A DNA stretch of 64,000 nt from Candidatus Ishikawaella capsulata Mpkobe (GCF_000828515.1 NZ_AP010872.1:345001-409000); one strand, 5' to 3'. Positions 34,027 to 44,940 are shown, counted from the stretch's first letter. The notes: a model not told the origin generated them from the sequence alone. Made by a program: numbers and translations.

Positions 34027-35241
34027 CTATATATAATGATAAGGCACTTTTTTCGTGAAAAGATTAAAAAAACTCAAAAAAATGTCCTTTAAATGTTTGA
34101 AAACTCCCCCAGACCGTATATTTTCTAATGATATTATTGGAAATTCTTGCACTGTTTGTTCATTTAACTGAATAATCATGATTCCTACTATTTTATTTTT
34201 GTGTAGTGGAGCTTTAAATTTAGGATAAAAAAATTTAATTTTTTCTTTTATAAACTGTCTTTGACCTTTAGGAATAACTATATTGGCATCTTTTTTTACC
34301 CCAAGTAAAACTTCTTTTTTATTACCAAAAAAAATGGTATGAGATATAAAAGGATGATATCCTTTAATTAATTGAATATTTTCAAAATATTTAAATCCCC
34401 AATGAAGCAACTTCTCTGTTTCTGTAAAACGAATGTCACTATTAGATGATCCAAGTAGTACGGAAATTAACCTCATGTTGTCTTTTGTTGCAGAAGCCAC
34501 TAAATTATAACCAGACTCTGATGTATGTCCTGTTTTAATACCATCTACATTTAAATTGTTCTTCCAAAGAAGACGGTTGCGATTGTATTGAGTAATATGA
34601 TTAAAAACAAATTGTTTTTCTTTATGTAAAAGATATTCTTCAGGTAGATCTCTTATTAAAGATTGTCCAATAAGCGCGATTTCTTTAGCAGTAGTATATT
34701 GATTTATTGCATCTAATCCATGAACAGTCATAAAGTGAGTACTTGTTAATCCTAGTACTTTTGTGTAATTATTCATTTTTTTTATAAAATCAATTTGACT
34801 ACCAGCAATATAATCAGCAAGAGCAATACAAGCATCATTTCCTGACTGAATAATAATACCTTTGTTTAAATCTGAAACGGTAATTCGATCAAGAGGTTTA
34901 ATAAACATTAGCGAAGAATTTTTTAGTTTTGAGTAATTTGTAGCGCAAGCATCTTTTGGTATATTAACTATAGCATGAAGATTAATTTTGCCATTTTTAA
35001 GTGCTTGACCAATTACATAGCTAGTCATCATTTTAGTTAAACTTGCGGGATTTAAACGAAGGTCCGGATGATATTTTGTTAATATTTTTCCAGTGTTGTA
35101 ATCTATTAATATCCATGCTTTGGAGGTAAAAGTAGGAGCAGTAATACCCAAATCAGCAAAACTAGAAGTAGGAATAAAGAAAGATAGTGCAATATAAAAT
35201 ATGAATCGCCATCTTAAATATGAAGAGTCTATTTTTATCAT
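34027..35241 (-). CDS. dacC: D-alanyl-D-alanine carboxypeptidase (PBP6-type)
   Basis: Periplasmic penicillin-binding enzyme that trims the terminal D-Ala of peptidoglycan stem peptides. From ATG 35241 it has 404 residues (E. coli DacC 400) with a signal peptide ending near SSFA-D. Motifs are the catalytic SLTK, SGNDA and KTG. The C-terminus has a short amphipathic tail that would anchor it to the membrane. A longer open frame runs to 35385 without homology. The neighbourhood (moeAB, rimK) favours dacC over dacA. It shows that some cell wall is still made. Confidence 0.93.
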   Translation of the reverse strand: MIKIDSSYLRWRFIFYIALSFFIPTSSFADLGITAPTFTSKAWILIDYNTGKILTKYHPDLRLNPASLTKMMTSYVIGQALKNGKINLHAIVNIPKDACATNYSKLKNSSLMFIKPLDRITVSDLNKGIIIQSGNDACIALADYIAGSQIDFIKKMNNYTKVLGLTSTHFMTVHGLDAINQYTTAKEIALIGQSLIRDLPEEYLLHKEKQFVFNHITQYNRNRLLWKNNLNVDGIKTGHTSESGYNLVASATKDNMRLISVLLGSSNSDIRFTETEKLLHWGFKYFENIQLIKGYHPFISHTIFFGNKKEVLLGVKKDANIVIPKGQRQFIKEKIKFFYPKFKAPLHKNKIVGIMIIQLNEQTVQEFPIISLENIRSGGVFKHLKDIFLSFFNLFTKKVPYHYI

Positions 35242-35464
35242 AGCAAAAAAAAAACTTATCCTTACTAGAATTATTTGAATAGGATTCAAAAATATAAAGT
35301 GTATATAGTGAGTGCTATAGATAAAGTTCATTTTTATACGAGTATACTTAGTGCTATTGTAGCATATAAATTTAAAATTATTCATATATTTAAAGATACT
35401 TGATATATTCGATAATATTATATAGATTCAATAAATCTACTATAGAGAGATAAAATTAAAAAGT

Positions 35465-36688
35465 ATGAAAAATCTAATTTCTTTTGATGAAGCTAAAAAA
35501 ATAATATTAAATCAATTAATACCCATAGTTGAATCTGTAAAAGTACCACTTACAGAGGCAATAGGCAGAATTAGTGCAGCTTCTATTTATTCTCCTATTG
35601 CTATACCAATATTTGATAATTCTGCTGTTGATGGATATGCTATACGGTTCAATGATTGTACTACACAAGCATTACTTCCCATAGCAGGATACTCTTGTGC
35701 TGGAAAACCTTTTTTAGGACCATGGCCTCATAATAGTGTGATACGTATTATGACAGGAGCACCATTACCATTGGGATCTGAAGCTATTGTTATGCAAGAA
35801 GACGTAAAAATTTTTTCTGGTGGAATTAAAATAACTAAACCTATTATACCTAGGCAAAATATTAGATTCAGCGGAGAAGATATTAAAATTAATTCATTGG
35901 TTATTCCTTTTGGTCATAGGTTAGGTATAGCGGAATTGCCCTTAATAGCATCTTTAGGTATTTCTAACATAAAAGTATTTCGTAAATTACGAACTGTGAT
36001 ATTTTCCATTGGTGACGAGTTACAATACTTAAATAAAAAATTAGATATAGGACAGATTTATGATATTAATCGATTAATGCTTTCTTTTATGTTAAAAAAG
36101 TTGGGTTGTGAAGTTATTGATTTAGAAATTATTCCAGATAATAAAGAATTACTACATGAGGCTTTGATTCAAGCTGACAATAAAGCAGATATAATTATTA
36201 GTACTGGTGGAGTCTCTGTAGGTGATACAGATCATACTAGATCAGTACTAGAAAAAATAGGAAAAATAAAATTTTCTAGAATAGCAATTAAGCCCGGTAA
36301 ACCTTTTGTTTTTGGACAATTAACTAACAGTTGGTTTTGTGGTTTACCCGGTAATCCTGTATCTGCCGCTGTTACTTTTTATCAATTAGTACAACCAGCA
36401 ATCTTAAAACTATCTGGTCAAATTGATATTTCATTAGGGATAAGACAACGTGCCATTGCTGTAGATAAAATTGTCAAAAAATCAGGACGTGTAGAGTTTC
36501 ATCGTGGTATATGTAAAGCTAATATAGAAGGTATACTAGAAGTGAAAAGCACAGGAAATCAAGGATCACATATTTTTAGTTCTTTTATGTTAGCTAATTG
36601 TTTTATCATACTACAATCTGACCGTGTTACAGTAGAACCTGGGGAATGGGTTGATATTGAATTTTTTAATAAATTAATGGAGAGTTAA
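35465..36688 (+). CDS. moeA: Molybdopterin molybdenumtransferase
   Basis: Inserts molybdenum into adenylated molybdopterin made by Mog. It has 407 residues (E. coli 411). The DNSAVDGYAIR block (near residue 57) and the MoCF-domain signature STGGVSVGDTDHTRSVLE (near residue 244) are intact, with AIKPGKPFVFGQL and GLPGNPVSA following. moeB starts three bases later with a TTG, forming a moeAB operon as in E. coli. It is divergent from dacC. Confidence 0.95.
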   Translation: MKNLISFDEAKKIILNQLIPIVESVKVPLTEAIGRISAASIYSPIAIPIFDNSAVDGYAIRFNDCTTQALLPIAGYSCAGKPFLGPWPHNSVIRIMTGAPLPLGSEAIVMQEDVKIFSGGIKITKPIIPRQNIRFSGEDIKINSLVIPFGHRLGIAELPLIASLGISNIKVFRKLRTVIFSIGDELQYLNKKLDIGQIYDINRLMLSFMLKKLGCEVIDLEIIPDNKELLHEALIQADNKADIIISTGGVSVGDTDHTRSVLEKIGKIKFSRIAIKPGKPFVFGQLTNSWFCGLPGNPVSAAVTFYQLVQPAILKLSGQIDISLGIRQRAIAVDKIVKKSGRVEFHRGICKANIEGILEVKSTGNQGSHIFSSFMLANCFIILQSDRVTVEPGEWVDIEFFNKLMES

Positions 36689-36691
36689 ATA

Positions 36692-37456
36692 TTGAATTTT
36701 TTAACAAAAAAAGAACAATTACGTTATAATCGTCAAATTATTTTGAAAAACTTTGATCTTCAAGGGCAAAAGATCTTAAAAGATTCTAGTGTATTAATTG
36801 TTGGTCTTGGAGGAATTGGTTGTTCTACTGCTACTTGGCTAGTTTGTTCTGGTATCGGAAAGATTACATTACTAGATTTTGATCTTGTTTCTCAGAATAA
36901 TTTACAGCGACAAATATTATATAGAGATACTACTCTTGGTATGCTAAAAGTTGATTCTGCTCAAAAAATATTACAGTCATTAAATAATTATTGCCAAATA
37001 AATACTATTAGTGAAAGATTAAGTAATGACAAATTAAATTATTTGATCAAGCATCAAAATGCAGTGTTAGATTGTACTGATAATATTGAAAGTCGTGAAC
37101 AACTGAATGTATTATGTTACTTTTCTAAAGTCCCATTAATTTCCGCAGCAGCTATTCGTATGGAAGGTCAACTGAACACATTTACATGGCAAGTAGAACA
37201 CCCCTGTTATCATTGCATTAGTCGGTTATTTGGCAGAAAAAAGTTAAGTTGTGTTGAATCCGGTGTTATGGCTCCTTTAGTTGGTGTTATGGGTGCCTTA
37301 CAAGCCATGGAAACATTAAAATTATTAACAAATTATGGAAACTCATTAGAGAGCAAGATATTAATGTACGATGCATTAACAATACAATTTAAAAAATTTG
37401 TAGTTAAAAAAGATTTAAATTGTGAAGTGTGTAGCCATCATAATTTTAAAATATAA
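36692..37456 (+). CDS. moeB: Molybdopterin-synthase adenylyltransferase, TTG start
   Basis: E1-like enzyme that adenylates the C-terminal glycine of MoaD before sulfur transfer. It has 254 residues from TTG 36692. The ATP loop is VLIVGLGGIGCSTATWL; DCTDNIESREQLN and SAAAIRMEGQLNTF are conserved; the zinc cysteines are CYHC and CEVC. It follows moeA by three bases. Its partner MoaD is not in the window. A ThiF-type role in thiamine synthesis is possible, but the sequence resembles MoeB throughout. Confidence 0.93.
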   Translation: MNFLTKKEQLRYNRQIILKNFDLQGQKILKDSSVLIVGLGGIGCSTATWLVCSGIGKITLLDFDLVSQNNLQRQILYRDTTLGMLKVDSAQKILQSLNNYCQINTISERLSNDKLNYLIKHQNAVLDCTDNIESREQLNVLCYFSKVPLISAAAIRMEGQLNTFTWQVEHPCYHCISRLFGRKKLSCVESGVMAPLVGVMGALQAMETLKLLTNYGNSLESKILMYDALTIQFKKFVVKKDLNCEVCSHHNFKI

Positions 37457-37470
37457 TTATCTTTATCTAA

Positions 37471-37493
37471 AATGATAAATAGCATTTATCATT
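37471..37493 (+). terminator. Hairpin after moeB
   Basis: A perfect 10-bp stem (AATGATAAAT with ATTTATCATT) with a 3-base AGC loop, 15 bases after the moeB stop. No T-run follows, but position and perfection suggest the end of the moeAB transcript. Confidence 0.5.
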
Positions 37494-37561
37494 ACTTATG
37501 AAAAATACTTTTTATACTTAGTAAGCTAATAAGAATCTATTACCCTGGCTTGGCTGTAATT

Positions 37562-37920
37562 TTACCGGTATTTATTGTCTAAAAAATCAGATAGTTTCTT
37601 ACGATATTCTACAGTCCTCTGAATTACTATTGAGGTACCTTGACCAGTCCAATATTTTTCTACATTTTCATTTGTATAATAGTATTTTGCAGGACGAAGT
37701 GTTCTTATAGAACGCTTTTTGTGAATATCTAGCATATCCATCAGTAGAATCATCAATACCATCAGCTATGATGAGCATTTCTCGATATTTTGTTAATTTT
37801 TCTTTTTTTCTATTTTGTGCTGCTTCTTCCGCTTCTCTTTCTTCACTGCGTTCATTTCATTCACAACAATAGTTTGATCACTTATCAGAATATTGATACT
37901 ACTAAATGTGATTTCTAATA
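37562..37920 (-). pseudogene. hns: hns remnant (nucleoid protein H-NS)
   Basis: The minus strand reads an H-NS in two frames. Upstream, VVNE, then after a frameshift RSEEREAEEAAQN and TKYREMLIIADGIDD (family YREMLIADGID). After another shift, LRPAKYYYTNENVEKYWTGQ (family RPAKYSYVDENG..TWTGQG) continues to KLSDFLDNK and stop at 37562. The DNA-contact core QGR has become QGT. The coiled-coil N-terminus is largely unrecognisable. The E. coli paralogue StpA is an alternative identity. Confidence 0.85.
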
Positions 37921-38131
37921 TTTATTAGATAGATATCCAAACATTTATCTGTTTCACATTTTGATTAGTATCATTTATAATGTTTAGTGAATGGAAGGGA
38001 AGATAATGAAAATAAAATTATAAGTTATTAATTTTATTTTCATCACTTACATGATGCTTACCGTCATCACGATGTGCGGCTGTTATTCTTCTAAGAGAAA
38101 ATTTCAATAAAGTAATATCTAACTATATAAC

Positions 38132-38630
38132 TTAACAAAATTTAATTGCCACACCACCTGTTAAAATGTTCAAAAGCTTATTTGCGACAATACCTTGCTC
38201 GTAAGTATCGAAAAAAAGATAATAAAATGGATGGAATAGCAATCCTACTCCATAAATAAACTATATGTATATATATACTGTAAAGGTTATAGTGTAATTT
38301 TTTTACTTTGATTAACTGGCATTGCTAAACCAGTTACTAGTAGACCATAAAGATGTGGCAAAGAATTTACTCTGAATATAGGACCCAATGAAATCTTCAA
38401 ATTATCATTTTTTACTATATAAGATGTAGAGCTAATCAAGCCCATTCCGTTCGTAGTATTATCCTGGGCCAATTTTACAGATATTCCACGTGCGTGAAAC
38501 CTCGTAAACCTCGTGCCAAACCCACCATATTATAACTCCTAGTTATAATCATGGCAAAAGCAGAATGAGCAGAGATGACTAACAACCAGGTGAGTATAGA
38601 AAAAGATATGCTATTTTTTTATAAAGAATC
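38132..38630 (-). pseudogene. ompX: ompX-like remnant (Ail/OmpX outer-membrane barrel)
   Basis: Pieces on the minus strand align with OmpX in order. KKIAYLF near 38620 resembles the signal peptide start. The central open stretch (38287-38472) reads AQDNTTNGMGLISSTSYI and ISLGPIFRVNSLPHLYG (family ITAGPAYRINDWASIYG). A shifted frame gives YGVGLLFHPF and DTYEQG, then ends with GGVAIKFC-stop at 38132, like the aromatic OmpX end. At least two frameshifts occur. ompX is near moeAB in E. coli. Confidence 0.8.
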
Positions 38631-38648
38631 TCAAATTTAAATTTGTTA

Positions 38649-39299
38649 CTATTGTATAGATTCAAGTATTTTAGTTATCTCCTGATTTACTCTTATAATA
38701 GGAAGTGTACCATCTATTTTATAATAATTGGTATGACCGCTTAATTCACGTTTATAGTAATTAATAACTGGTTCAGTCATTTTATGGTATTCAATAAGCC
38801 GTTTACGCACAATATATTCTTGATCATCTTTACGAATAGTTAATATTTCACCAGTTACATCATCCCTATTGTGTACTTTAGGAGGATTGAGTGTTACATG
38901 ATAAGTACGTCCTGAAAGAGCATGAATTCTACGACCTACAATACGTTTGATAATTAAATTATCCGGAACCTCTAACTCAATTACACAGTCAATATTAAAA
39001 CCTGCTTCTCGTAAGGCAATTGCCTGAGGCATAGTACGAGGGAAACCATCTAATAAAACACCATTTTTACCTTTTTTGTTATTAATATACTTTTTTACTA
39101 ACGCGATCATTAGTTCATCCGTTATGAATTCACCCCTATTCATCAGAGATTGTACTTTATTATTCAAATGACTATCTTTTTGTACAGCATCTCTTAAAAT
39201 ATCCCCAGTAGAAACTAATAAAAGGTCGTATTTATTTTTAATAAAATGAGCTTGTGTCCCTTTTCCAGCTCCTGGAGCTCCTAATAAAATTATATACAT
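38649..39299 (-). CDS. adk: Adenylate kinase
   Basis: Interconverts ATP plus AMP with two ADP. It has 216 residues (E. coli 214). The P-loop [10 protein letters not shown] lies at residues 7-16; [12 protein letters not shown] and the AMP-binding [10 protein letters not shown] follow; a long LID domain ([14 protein letters not shown]) is present without zinc cysteines. It starts the adk-htpG-ybaB-dnaX-apt series in reverse, as in E. coli. Confidence 0.97.
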   Translation of the reverse strand: MYIILLGAPGAGKGTQAHFIKNKYDLLLVSTGDILRDAVQKDSHLNNKVQSLMNRGEFITDELMIALVKKYINNKKGKNGVLLDGFPRTMPQAIALREAGFNIDCVIELEVPDNLIIKRIVGRRIHALSGRTYHVTLNPPKVHNRDDVTGEILTIRKDDQEYIVRKRLIEYHKMTEPVINYYKRELSGHTNYYKIDGTLPIIRVNQEITKILESIQ

Positions 39300-39373
39300 T
39301 AATATAATCCTTTTAGTTTTTATAAATGAAAGTCACTGAAATAGGAGCTAAATTAATTTTTAATCTATCAACC

Positions 39374-39407
39374 AATGCCTGCTGCTATATTTAAATAAAC
39401 AGGCATT
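39374..39407 (-). terminator. Hairpin after htpG
   Basis: AATGCCTG (39374-39381) pairs with CAGGCATT (39400-39407) across an 18-base loop, 14 bases beyond the htpG stop on the minus strand. No T-run is present, so the call rests on position and the relatively G+C-rich stem. Confidence 0.4.
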
Positions 39408-39421
39408 AGATCAGTTAATAA

Positions 39422-41296
39422 TTATGCTACTAAGAGTTTATTTATACGTTGAATAAATTGGTTAGGATTATCTAAAGTCCCTCGTTCAGCTAATAAAGCT
39501 TGATCTAATAACAATTCTACCCATAATGAAAAAATATTTTCATCTTGTATATCTATCATGCGTTTAACTAAAATGTGTTCGGAATTTAATTCAAGAATGT
39601 ATTTTACTTCAGGGACTGTTTGTCCCACCGCTGCAAAGAGTTTTACCATCTGAGTACTCATATCATTAGTATCGGTTATTACGATAGCAGGAGTATCAGT
39701 TAAACGATGAGTCAGTCTTACTTCTTTTACACGCTCACCTAATATATTTTTTACTCGCTTAATAAAAGGCTGTAATGTTTTTTGTTCTTCTTTATCTTTA
39801 TAGGCATCATTACTCATCAATTTGTTAAGTGAATCATCTACCTTACTTACAGATTGAAATTTTTTACCTTGAAAATCCAGTATATGACTCATCATCCATT
39901 CGTCAATACGATCAAATAATAATAATACTTCAATTCCTTTTTTATAAAAAATTTCTAAATGAGGACTACTTTTTGCTGCAGCATAACTATCAGCAGCAAT
40001 AAAGAAAATTTTTTCCTGATCCTTTGGCATGCGAGAAATATATTCATCTAAGGAGACATTTTGCTCAATACTATTATTATGAGTAGTAGAAAAACGCAAT
40101 AATTTTACAATATTTTCTTTATTATTAATATCTTCAGCTGGTCCTTCTTTTATAACTAAACCAAACTCTTTCCAAAAGAGCTGATATTTTTCAGTATCTT
40201 GTGTTAATTTATCAAGCATTTGTAGCGCACGCTTTACTAATGCATTGCGCAAGCTGTGTGTTACACGATTATCTTGTAAAATTTCACGTGATACATTTAG
40301 CGGTAAATCATTGGAATCAATTAAACCACGTATAAAACGTAGATAGTGAGGCATAAACTGTACAGCATCATCCATTACAAATACCCTACGTACGTACAGT
40401 TTTAAGCCATGTTTATGTTCTCTATTCCACATATCCCAAGGAGCACACTTTGGAACATAAAGCAAACTAATGTATTCTTGTTTTCCTTCAACTCTATTAT
40501 GACTCCATACTAGAGGATCATTATTATCATGAGTAATATGTTTATAAAATTCTTTGTATTCTACCTCACTAATATCTGATTTATTACGTATCCACAAGGC
40601 TTCTGCTTTATTAATTTTTTCCCAATGTATTCCCTCATTTTCGTTCTTTTTAGTTCTAATTTTTACAGGTAAAGATATATGATCAGAATATTTACTAATA
40701 ATATTACGTAAACGCCAATCTTCTAAAAATTCTTCTTCTCCTTTTTTAATATGTAGAGTAATATCTGTACCCCTATCTGCTTTGGAAATATTTGCTAAAG
40801 TATATTCTCCTTGTCCTAAAGATTCCCAAAATACACCTTGATCTGCTGAAAGACCTGCTGCTCTAGTCTTTACGGTCACTTTATCGGCTACTATAAAAAC
40901 CGAATAAAATCCAACTCCAAATTGACCAATTAGGTTCCTATTTTTTTCTGGATCGTTACTAGTAATGGATTCTAAAAAAGTTTTCGTTCCTGATTTAGCA
41001 ATAGTTCCTAAGTTTTCAATTACTTCTGTTCTAGTCATACCAACACCATTATCGCTTATTGTTATAGTACTATTTTCTTTATCAACAGAAATGAGTATAT
41101 TAAATTCACCATTTTTTTCGTATAGAGCAGGATTAGATAGAGCATGAAATCGTAGTTTTTCTATAGCATCGGAAGCATTAGAAATTAACTCTCTTAAAAA
41201 AATTTCTTTATTAGAATAGAGTGAATTGATCATTAAATGTAGAAGTTGCTTTACTTCTGACTGAAAAATATGTGTTTCTTTTTTTTTCATATCCAT
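39422..41296 (-). CDS. htpG: Chaperone HtpG (Hsp90)
   Basis: Bacterial Hsp90, acting late on client proteins together with DnaK. It has 624 residues, the E. coli length. The GHKL ATP site shows [27 protein letters not shown] and GQFGVGFYS; the middle domain has [15 protein letters not shown] and [14 protein letters not shown] 41296 and ATG 41290 are both possible. No sigma-32 -10 box (CCCCAT-like) is visible upstream, unlike dnaK, so heat control may be lost. recR, which precedes it in E. coli, is absent. Confidence 0.97.
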   Translation of the reverse strand: MDMKKKETHIFQSEVKQLLHLMINSLYSNKEIFLRELISNASDAIEKLRFHALSNPALYEKNGEFNILISVDKENSTITISDNGVGMTRTEVIENLGTIAKSGTKTFLESITSNDPEKNRNLIGQFGVGFYSVFIVADKVTVKTRAAGLSADQGVFWESLGQGEYTLANISKADRGTDITLHIKKGEEEFLEDWRLRNIISKYSDHISLPVKIRTKKNENEGIHWEKINKAEALWIRNKSDISEVEYKEFYKHITHDNNDPLVWSHNRVEGKQEYISLLYVPKCAPWDMWNREHKHGLKLYVRRVFVMDDAVQFMPHYLRFIRGLIDSNDLPLNVSREILQDNRVTHSLRNALVKRALQMLDKLTQDTEKYQLFWKEFGLVIKEGPAEDINNKENIVKLLRFSTTHNNSIEQNVSLDEYISRMPKDQEKIFFIAADSYAAAKSSPHLEIFYKKGIEVLLLFDRIDEWMMSHILDFQGKKFQSVSKVDDSLNKLMSNDAYKDKEEQKTLQPFIKRVKNILGERVKEVRLTHRLTDTPAIVITDTNDMSTQMVKLFAAVGQTVPEVKYILELNSEHILVKRMIDIQDENIFSLWVELLLDQALLAERGTLDNPNQFIQRINKLLVA

Positions 41297-41495
41297 AAAC
41301 TATTTCACCATAATCGTATTTAATTAACTTAGTCTTGAAAAGGAATGTGGTCACATAAAAGTGAAGCAATTATTGATGTACTGGTATGTTATTTTAACAG
41401 GTTTTTGCTTACCTAAACTAAAGAATACAAAAATTACCTTAAGCAATACTAGTAACTAATTTTGAAGCTAACCAATAAATTATTTATAATTTTTA

Positions 41496-41822
41496 TTAAA
41501 AAAAATTCAGATCTGGCGGTAATTGCATATCACTAGTCAAAGAGGACATCTTTTCTTTTTGTTTTTCTTCTATACGACGAGTCGCATCATTAAAAGCGGC
41601 TGCTATTAAATCTTCTAACATTTCTTTCTCATCTTTTAATAAACTAACATCTAACTCCACTCGGCGACAATTATGAGCGCCATTAACTGTTACTTTAACT
41701 AAACCTGCACCAGATACTCCTGTTACTTCTATATCAATTATTTCTTTTCTTACCTTGCTCATTTTATCTTGCATTTGCTGAGCTTGCTTCATTAGATTAT
41801 TCATACCGCCTTCAGAAAACAT
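41496..41822 (-). CDS. ybaB: Nucleoid-associated protein YbaB/EbfC
   Basis: Small dimeric DNA-binding protein of the YbaB/EbfC family, downstream of dnaX. It has 108 residues (E. coli 109). [15 protein letters not shown] and the conserved [19 protein letters not shown] are present. It follows dnaX by 34 bases and is likely co-transcribed. With hns broken, it may be one of few nucleoid proteins left, though that is inference. Confidence 0.95.
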   Translation of the reverse strand: MFSEGGMNNLMKQAQQMQDKMSKVRKEIIDIEVTGVSGAGLVKVTVNGAHNCRRVELDVSLLKDEKEMLEDLIAAAFNDATRRIEEKQKEKMSSLTSDMQLPPDLNFF

Positions 41823-41856
41823 AATTTTATCTCTTTGTTTAAAATTAGCAATTGGT

Positions 41857-43740
41857 TTAAAGTGGTTTTATACTTTCTTCCTCTAAATCTGAAGAAAAAA
41901 AGGTACGTAATACTTGAACTTTACTATCTTTGGCTATTGATTGAGTAACTTGCTCAAGTTTTTCTTTATAAATAAAATTTTGCCATTCTATTGGTGTTAA
42001 TATTTCAGGATTATCATCTTCAATAATCGATAATTCAATTTTATTACCTAGTAATTGACTTAGAGCTGATACTAGGGTTTTCTGAGCAAGTACTGTGTGA
42101 AGATGACGGTGACTAGAACGTAAATGTAAACATATATGAGGTAATTTTTCTTCTTTCCACGAATTTAAAGCTAATAACCGTACCATCTGTGGCAGTTCTA
42201 AGCTGTCAATTTGTGCCGCCCAGACATCCCTTTTTTGAGATTCTCGAATTAATAAAGAAATCCATTCTGCATATTGTTCTCTTTTAGTGTTATCAATACA
42301 TGGGGATAAAACTGTATTAATATTAGTAGAGTTATTTAAGAATTTTTCTGGCATTAATTCTTTTTTTTCTGATACATCTGAGTTTTTTTTAAGTTCTTTT
42401 TTATAAGAATTTACATATGGAACCAGAGGTTTATAAATATCAACTCCTTCATCACAAACAATTTTTTTTTGTTCTTTTTTACTAATTGACTCAGGTATTT
42501 CAGAAAATTTTTCTGTATTATATTGATCAATCATTTCACTAATATTAGAAAGTCTTCCACTTGGTTTAGGCATTAAATCTTTTTCATTCTTTAATATTAT
42601 ATTATTATGATGACATATTGGAGTTTCATCGATTCTTTCTTGTTGTTTGAATGTAATCGCGCGTAATAAGATCATTTCAACACCTATACGGGGATTAGGA
42701 GCTAACATTAAATCTTTACGTCCTACTGATAATATTTGATAATAAAGTTGTATCTGGTTAAAAGATATTTTACGAGATAATTCTTTTAACTCAGTATCAT
42801 ATTTTATATACCTATTATCACCTAAGGAATTAGGTAAAAACTTTAGTATTGCTATTCTATGTAATAAACTTAGCAGTTCAGCGAGAATTGCATCCCATTC
42901 TATACCATATAAGGCTATTTGATCTAATAAATCTATACTATATGCTACATTTTTTGTAAATAGTGCTTCAATTAATTTTAAAGGTTTTTCATCATCTAAT
43001 ATGCCTAATATGAGATTTACATTTACGGTATTAACTTTACCTAATCCCATAGCAATAGCTTGTTCGGTTAAGCTTAATGCATCTCGCATACTGCCATTAG
43101 CAGCATATGCTAATAATCTTAACGCCTGTAGTTCATATACAATTTCTTCTTTTTCTAAAATAGATTGCAATTTATGAAATATTTGATCAACATCCAAAGC
43201 TTTTAAATGAAAACGTAAACAACGAGAAAGAACAGTAATAGGTAACTTTTGAGGATCCGTAGTTGCTAGTAAAAATTTAACATGCATTGGTGGTTCTTCT
43301 AAAATTTTTAACAATGCATTAAAACTATAGCGAGATAACATATGTACTTCATCGATGAGATATATTTTAAACCTCCCTCTTACGGGTACATATTGGACAT
43401 TCTCCAATAATTCTCGAGTATCTTCTACTTTAGTACGAGAAGCAGCATCTATTTCAATTAAATCAACAAATCTTCCTTGTTCTATCTCGAGACAATTAGC
43501 ACATTTACTACAAAATTTTGATGTAATACCAATTTTACAATTTAAGCCTTTGGCTAATAAACGAGCAATCGTGGTTTTTCCCACTCCACGAGTACCAGAA
43601 AATAGATAAGCATGATGTACCTTATCCATAGATAAACTATTAGATAATGCAGTTAAAACATAATCTTGGCCAGCTACATCAGTAAATACTTGAGGACGCC
43701 ATTTACGGGCTAGTACTTGATAATACATTATATTTTTCAT
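41857..43740 (-). CDS. dnaX: DNA polymerase III subunits gamma and tau
   Basis: Clamp-loader ATPase; full-length tau also links polymerase and helicase. It has 627 residues from ATG 43740 (623 from the better-aligned ATG 43728, [12 protein letters not shown]). Walker A is [15 protein letters not shown]; four zinc cysteines follow ([16 protein letters not shown]); LIDEVHMLS is Walker B. The tau domains IV-V remain and end [10 protein letters not shown]. Codons 424-426 (CAA AAA AAA) form an A9 run at 42462-42470; a -1 slip leads after three codons to TGA, giving a 429-residue gamma-like product, close to E. coli gamma (431). Confidence 0.97.
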   Translation of the reverse strand: MKNIMYYQVLARKWRPQVFTDVAGQDYVLTALSNSLSMDKVHHAYLFSGTRGVGKTTIARLLAKGLNCKIGITSKFCSKCANCLEIEQGRFVDLIEIDAASRTKVEDTRELLENVQYVPVRGRFKIYLIDEVHMLSRYSFNALLKILEEPPMHVKFLLATTDPQKLPITVLSRCLRFHLKALDVDQIFHKLQSILEKEEIVYELQALRLLAYAANGSMRDALSLTEQAIAMGLGKVNTVNVNLILGILDDEKPLKLIEALFTKNVAYSIDLLDQIALYGIEWDAILAELLSLLHRIAILKFLPNSLGDNRYIKYDTELKELSRKISFNQIQLYYQILSVGRKDLMLAPNPRIGVEMILLRAITFKQQERIDETPICHHNNIILKNEKDLMPKPSGRLSNISEMIDQYNTEKFSEIPESISKKEQKKIVCDEGVDIYKPLVPYVNSYKKELKKNSDVSEKKELMPEKFLNNSTNINTVLSPCIDNTKREQYAEWISLLIRESQKRDVWAAQIDSLELPQMVRLLALNSWKEEKLPHICLHLRSSHRHLHTVLAQKTLVSALSQLLGNKIELSIIEDDNPEILTPIEWQNFIYKEKLEQVTQSIAKDSKVQVLRTFFSSDLEEESIKPL

Positions 43741-43808
43741 TTCTTATATAAATGAATTCACTTAGTTTACTTATAAGTTATTTACATACTGACATATTAA
43801 TTTTATTA

Positions 43809-44360
43809 TTAATAGCTCGATAAATTAACTAAACAATAAGTTTTTATTCCTAATGCTTTTAAGCGTTCTGTACCATTTAAGTCAAATAAATTAATTACAA
43901 ATGCAGCATCCTGTACTTTGCCACCAGCCCGTCTAATAAGTTTCACAGCTGCTTCAATAGTACCTCCTGTAGCTAAGAGATCATCTACAATTAATACTAT
44001 ATCTCTAGATGAGATAGCATCTCGATGTAATTGTAACTTACTAGTTCCATATTCTAATGCATAATTTTCACTAAAAACTTTACGAGGTAGTTTACCTGGC
44101 TTACGTACAGGTATAAATCCTACGTGTAATCCCAGAGCAACTGGAGCTCCGAATAAAAAACCTCTTGCTTCTGTTCCTACTACTTTTGTAATATTTCTAT
44201 ATTGGTAGTGCTTTACTAATAAAGCAATAGTAGTAGCATAAGCATTAGCGTTTTTCAGCAACGTCGTGACATCTCTGAATAAAATTCCTGGTTTCGGATG
44301 ATCTCTAATATTTGTTATACTATTTTTAATAAGTTCAGATTGTTGTGCAGTTATAATCAT
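43809..44360 (-). CDS. apt: Adenine phosphoribosyltransferase
   Basis: Salvages adenine to AMP with PRPP. From ATG 44360 it has 183 residues, as in E. coli; an in-frame ATG at 44387 adds nine unaligned residues. Motifs are [13 protein letters not shown], the [18 protein letters not shown] block and the PRPP loop [13 protein letters not shown]. It follows the dnaX block as in E. coli. No strong ribosome binding site distinguishes the starts, so 44360 is a homology choice. Confidence 0.95.
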   Translation of the reverse strand: MIITAQQSELIKNSITNIRDHPKPGILFRDVTTLLKNANAYATTIALLVKHYQYRNITKVVGTEARGFLFGAPVALGLHVGFIPVRKPGKLPRKVFSENYALEYGTSKLQLHRDAISSRDIVLIVDDLLATGGTIEAAVKLIRRAGGKVQDAAFVINLFDLNGTERLKALGIKTYCLVNLSSY

Positions 44361-44767
44361 ATATTCACGATTAATCTTCATCCACAACTAAAATAAGATA
44401 TTAAGGCACCTTCAATTTCAATAAAGGATGTGTGTTCTTATTTTATATATATAGTGTGAAATTAGCAAGGGAAATTATAATTAATTCATTTTTATCACTT
44501 TTGGCTGAAAATATTTAAAGATATATATTTACATTTAAAATAATTTTTGAATCTTTCAGTAGAATTACTTAATATATTGGTGTTAATATATACTAAATAT
44601 TCAGTGTCATTATTAAATATAATTAAATAAAGATATGCACTTAGATTGTATTGATATAACATAAATTAAGAAACTATGTATATAGTTCTCTATATAATGT
44701 TTGATACCAATCAATCTATTTAATTTTTAAAAATTAAGTTGTTATTATCCATTAGTAATTTAATAAT
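44361..44767. other. apt-ffs gap
   Basis: About 400 bases of A+T-rich DNA where E. coli carries several genes, including the acrAB region and ybaN. I see no open frame, repeat or recognisable remnant; decay appears complete. Confidence 0.5.
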
Positions 44768-44879
44768 GAGAAGCTCTATTTACTATATCATAACACATAA
44801 ATCATTTGTTACGGCTGCTTCCTTCCGGATCTGACCGAGTTCACAAATTATTATTGCTAGACTAATAATAGAGCTTCTC
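44768..44879 (-). ncRNA. ffs: 4.5S RNA of the signal recognition particle
   Basis: RNA partner of Ffh in co-translational membrane targeting. The minus strand has the invariant domain IV core, GGTCAGATCCGGAAGGAAGC, within a 112-base hairpin whose ends pair perfectly (GAGAAGCTCTATT with AATAGAGCTTCTC). E. coli 4.5S is 114 bases. It lies in the E. coli order between apt and ppiD. Most of the stem has drifted to A-T pairs while the Ffh-binding core is unchanged. Confidence 0.96.
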
Positions 44880-44913
44880 TTTATCAAAGATTTTAAATAA
44901 TACATGGCAGTAT

Positions 44914-44940
44914 GTTATATATACTTAACAAATATGTCAA
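44914..44940 (-). promoter_or_regulatory. Probable sigma-70 promoter of ffs
   Basis: On the minus strand a perfect TTGACA (44940-44935) is followed after 15 bases by TATAAC (44919-44914). Transcription would begin about 28 bases before the mature 4.5S RNA, leaving a short leader for RNase P removal. The spacing is shorter than ideal. Confidence 0.45.

Noticed and set aside
42471-42487. Second A-run in dnaX (codons AGT AAA AAA GAA) as the slippery site
   Set aside because: In the zero frame this reads T-AAA-AAA-G, which is not the X-XXY-YYZ phase needed. The A9 run just downstream is in the right phase.
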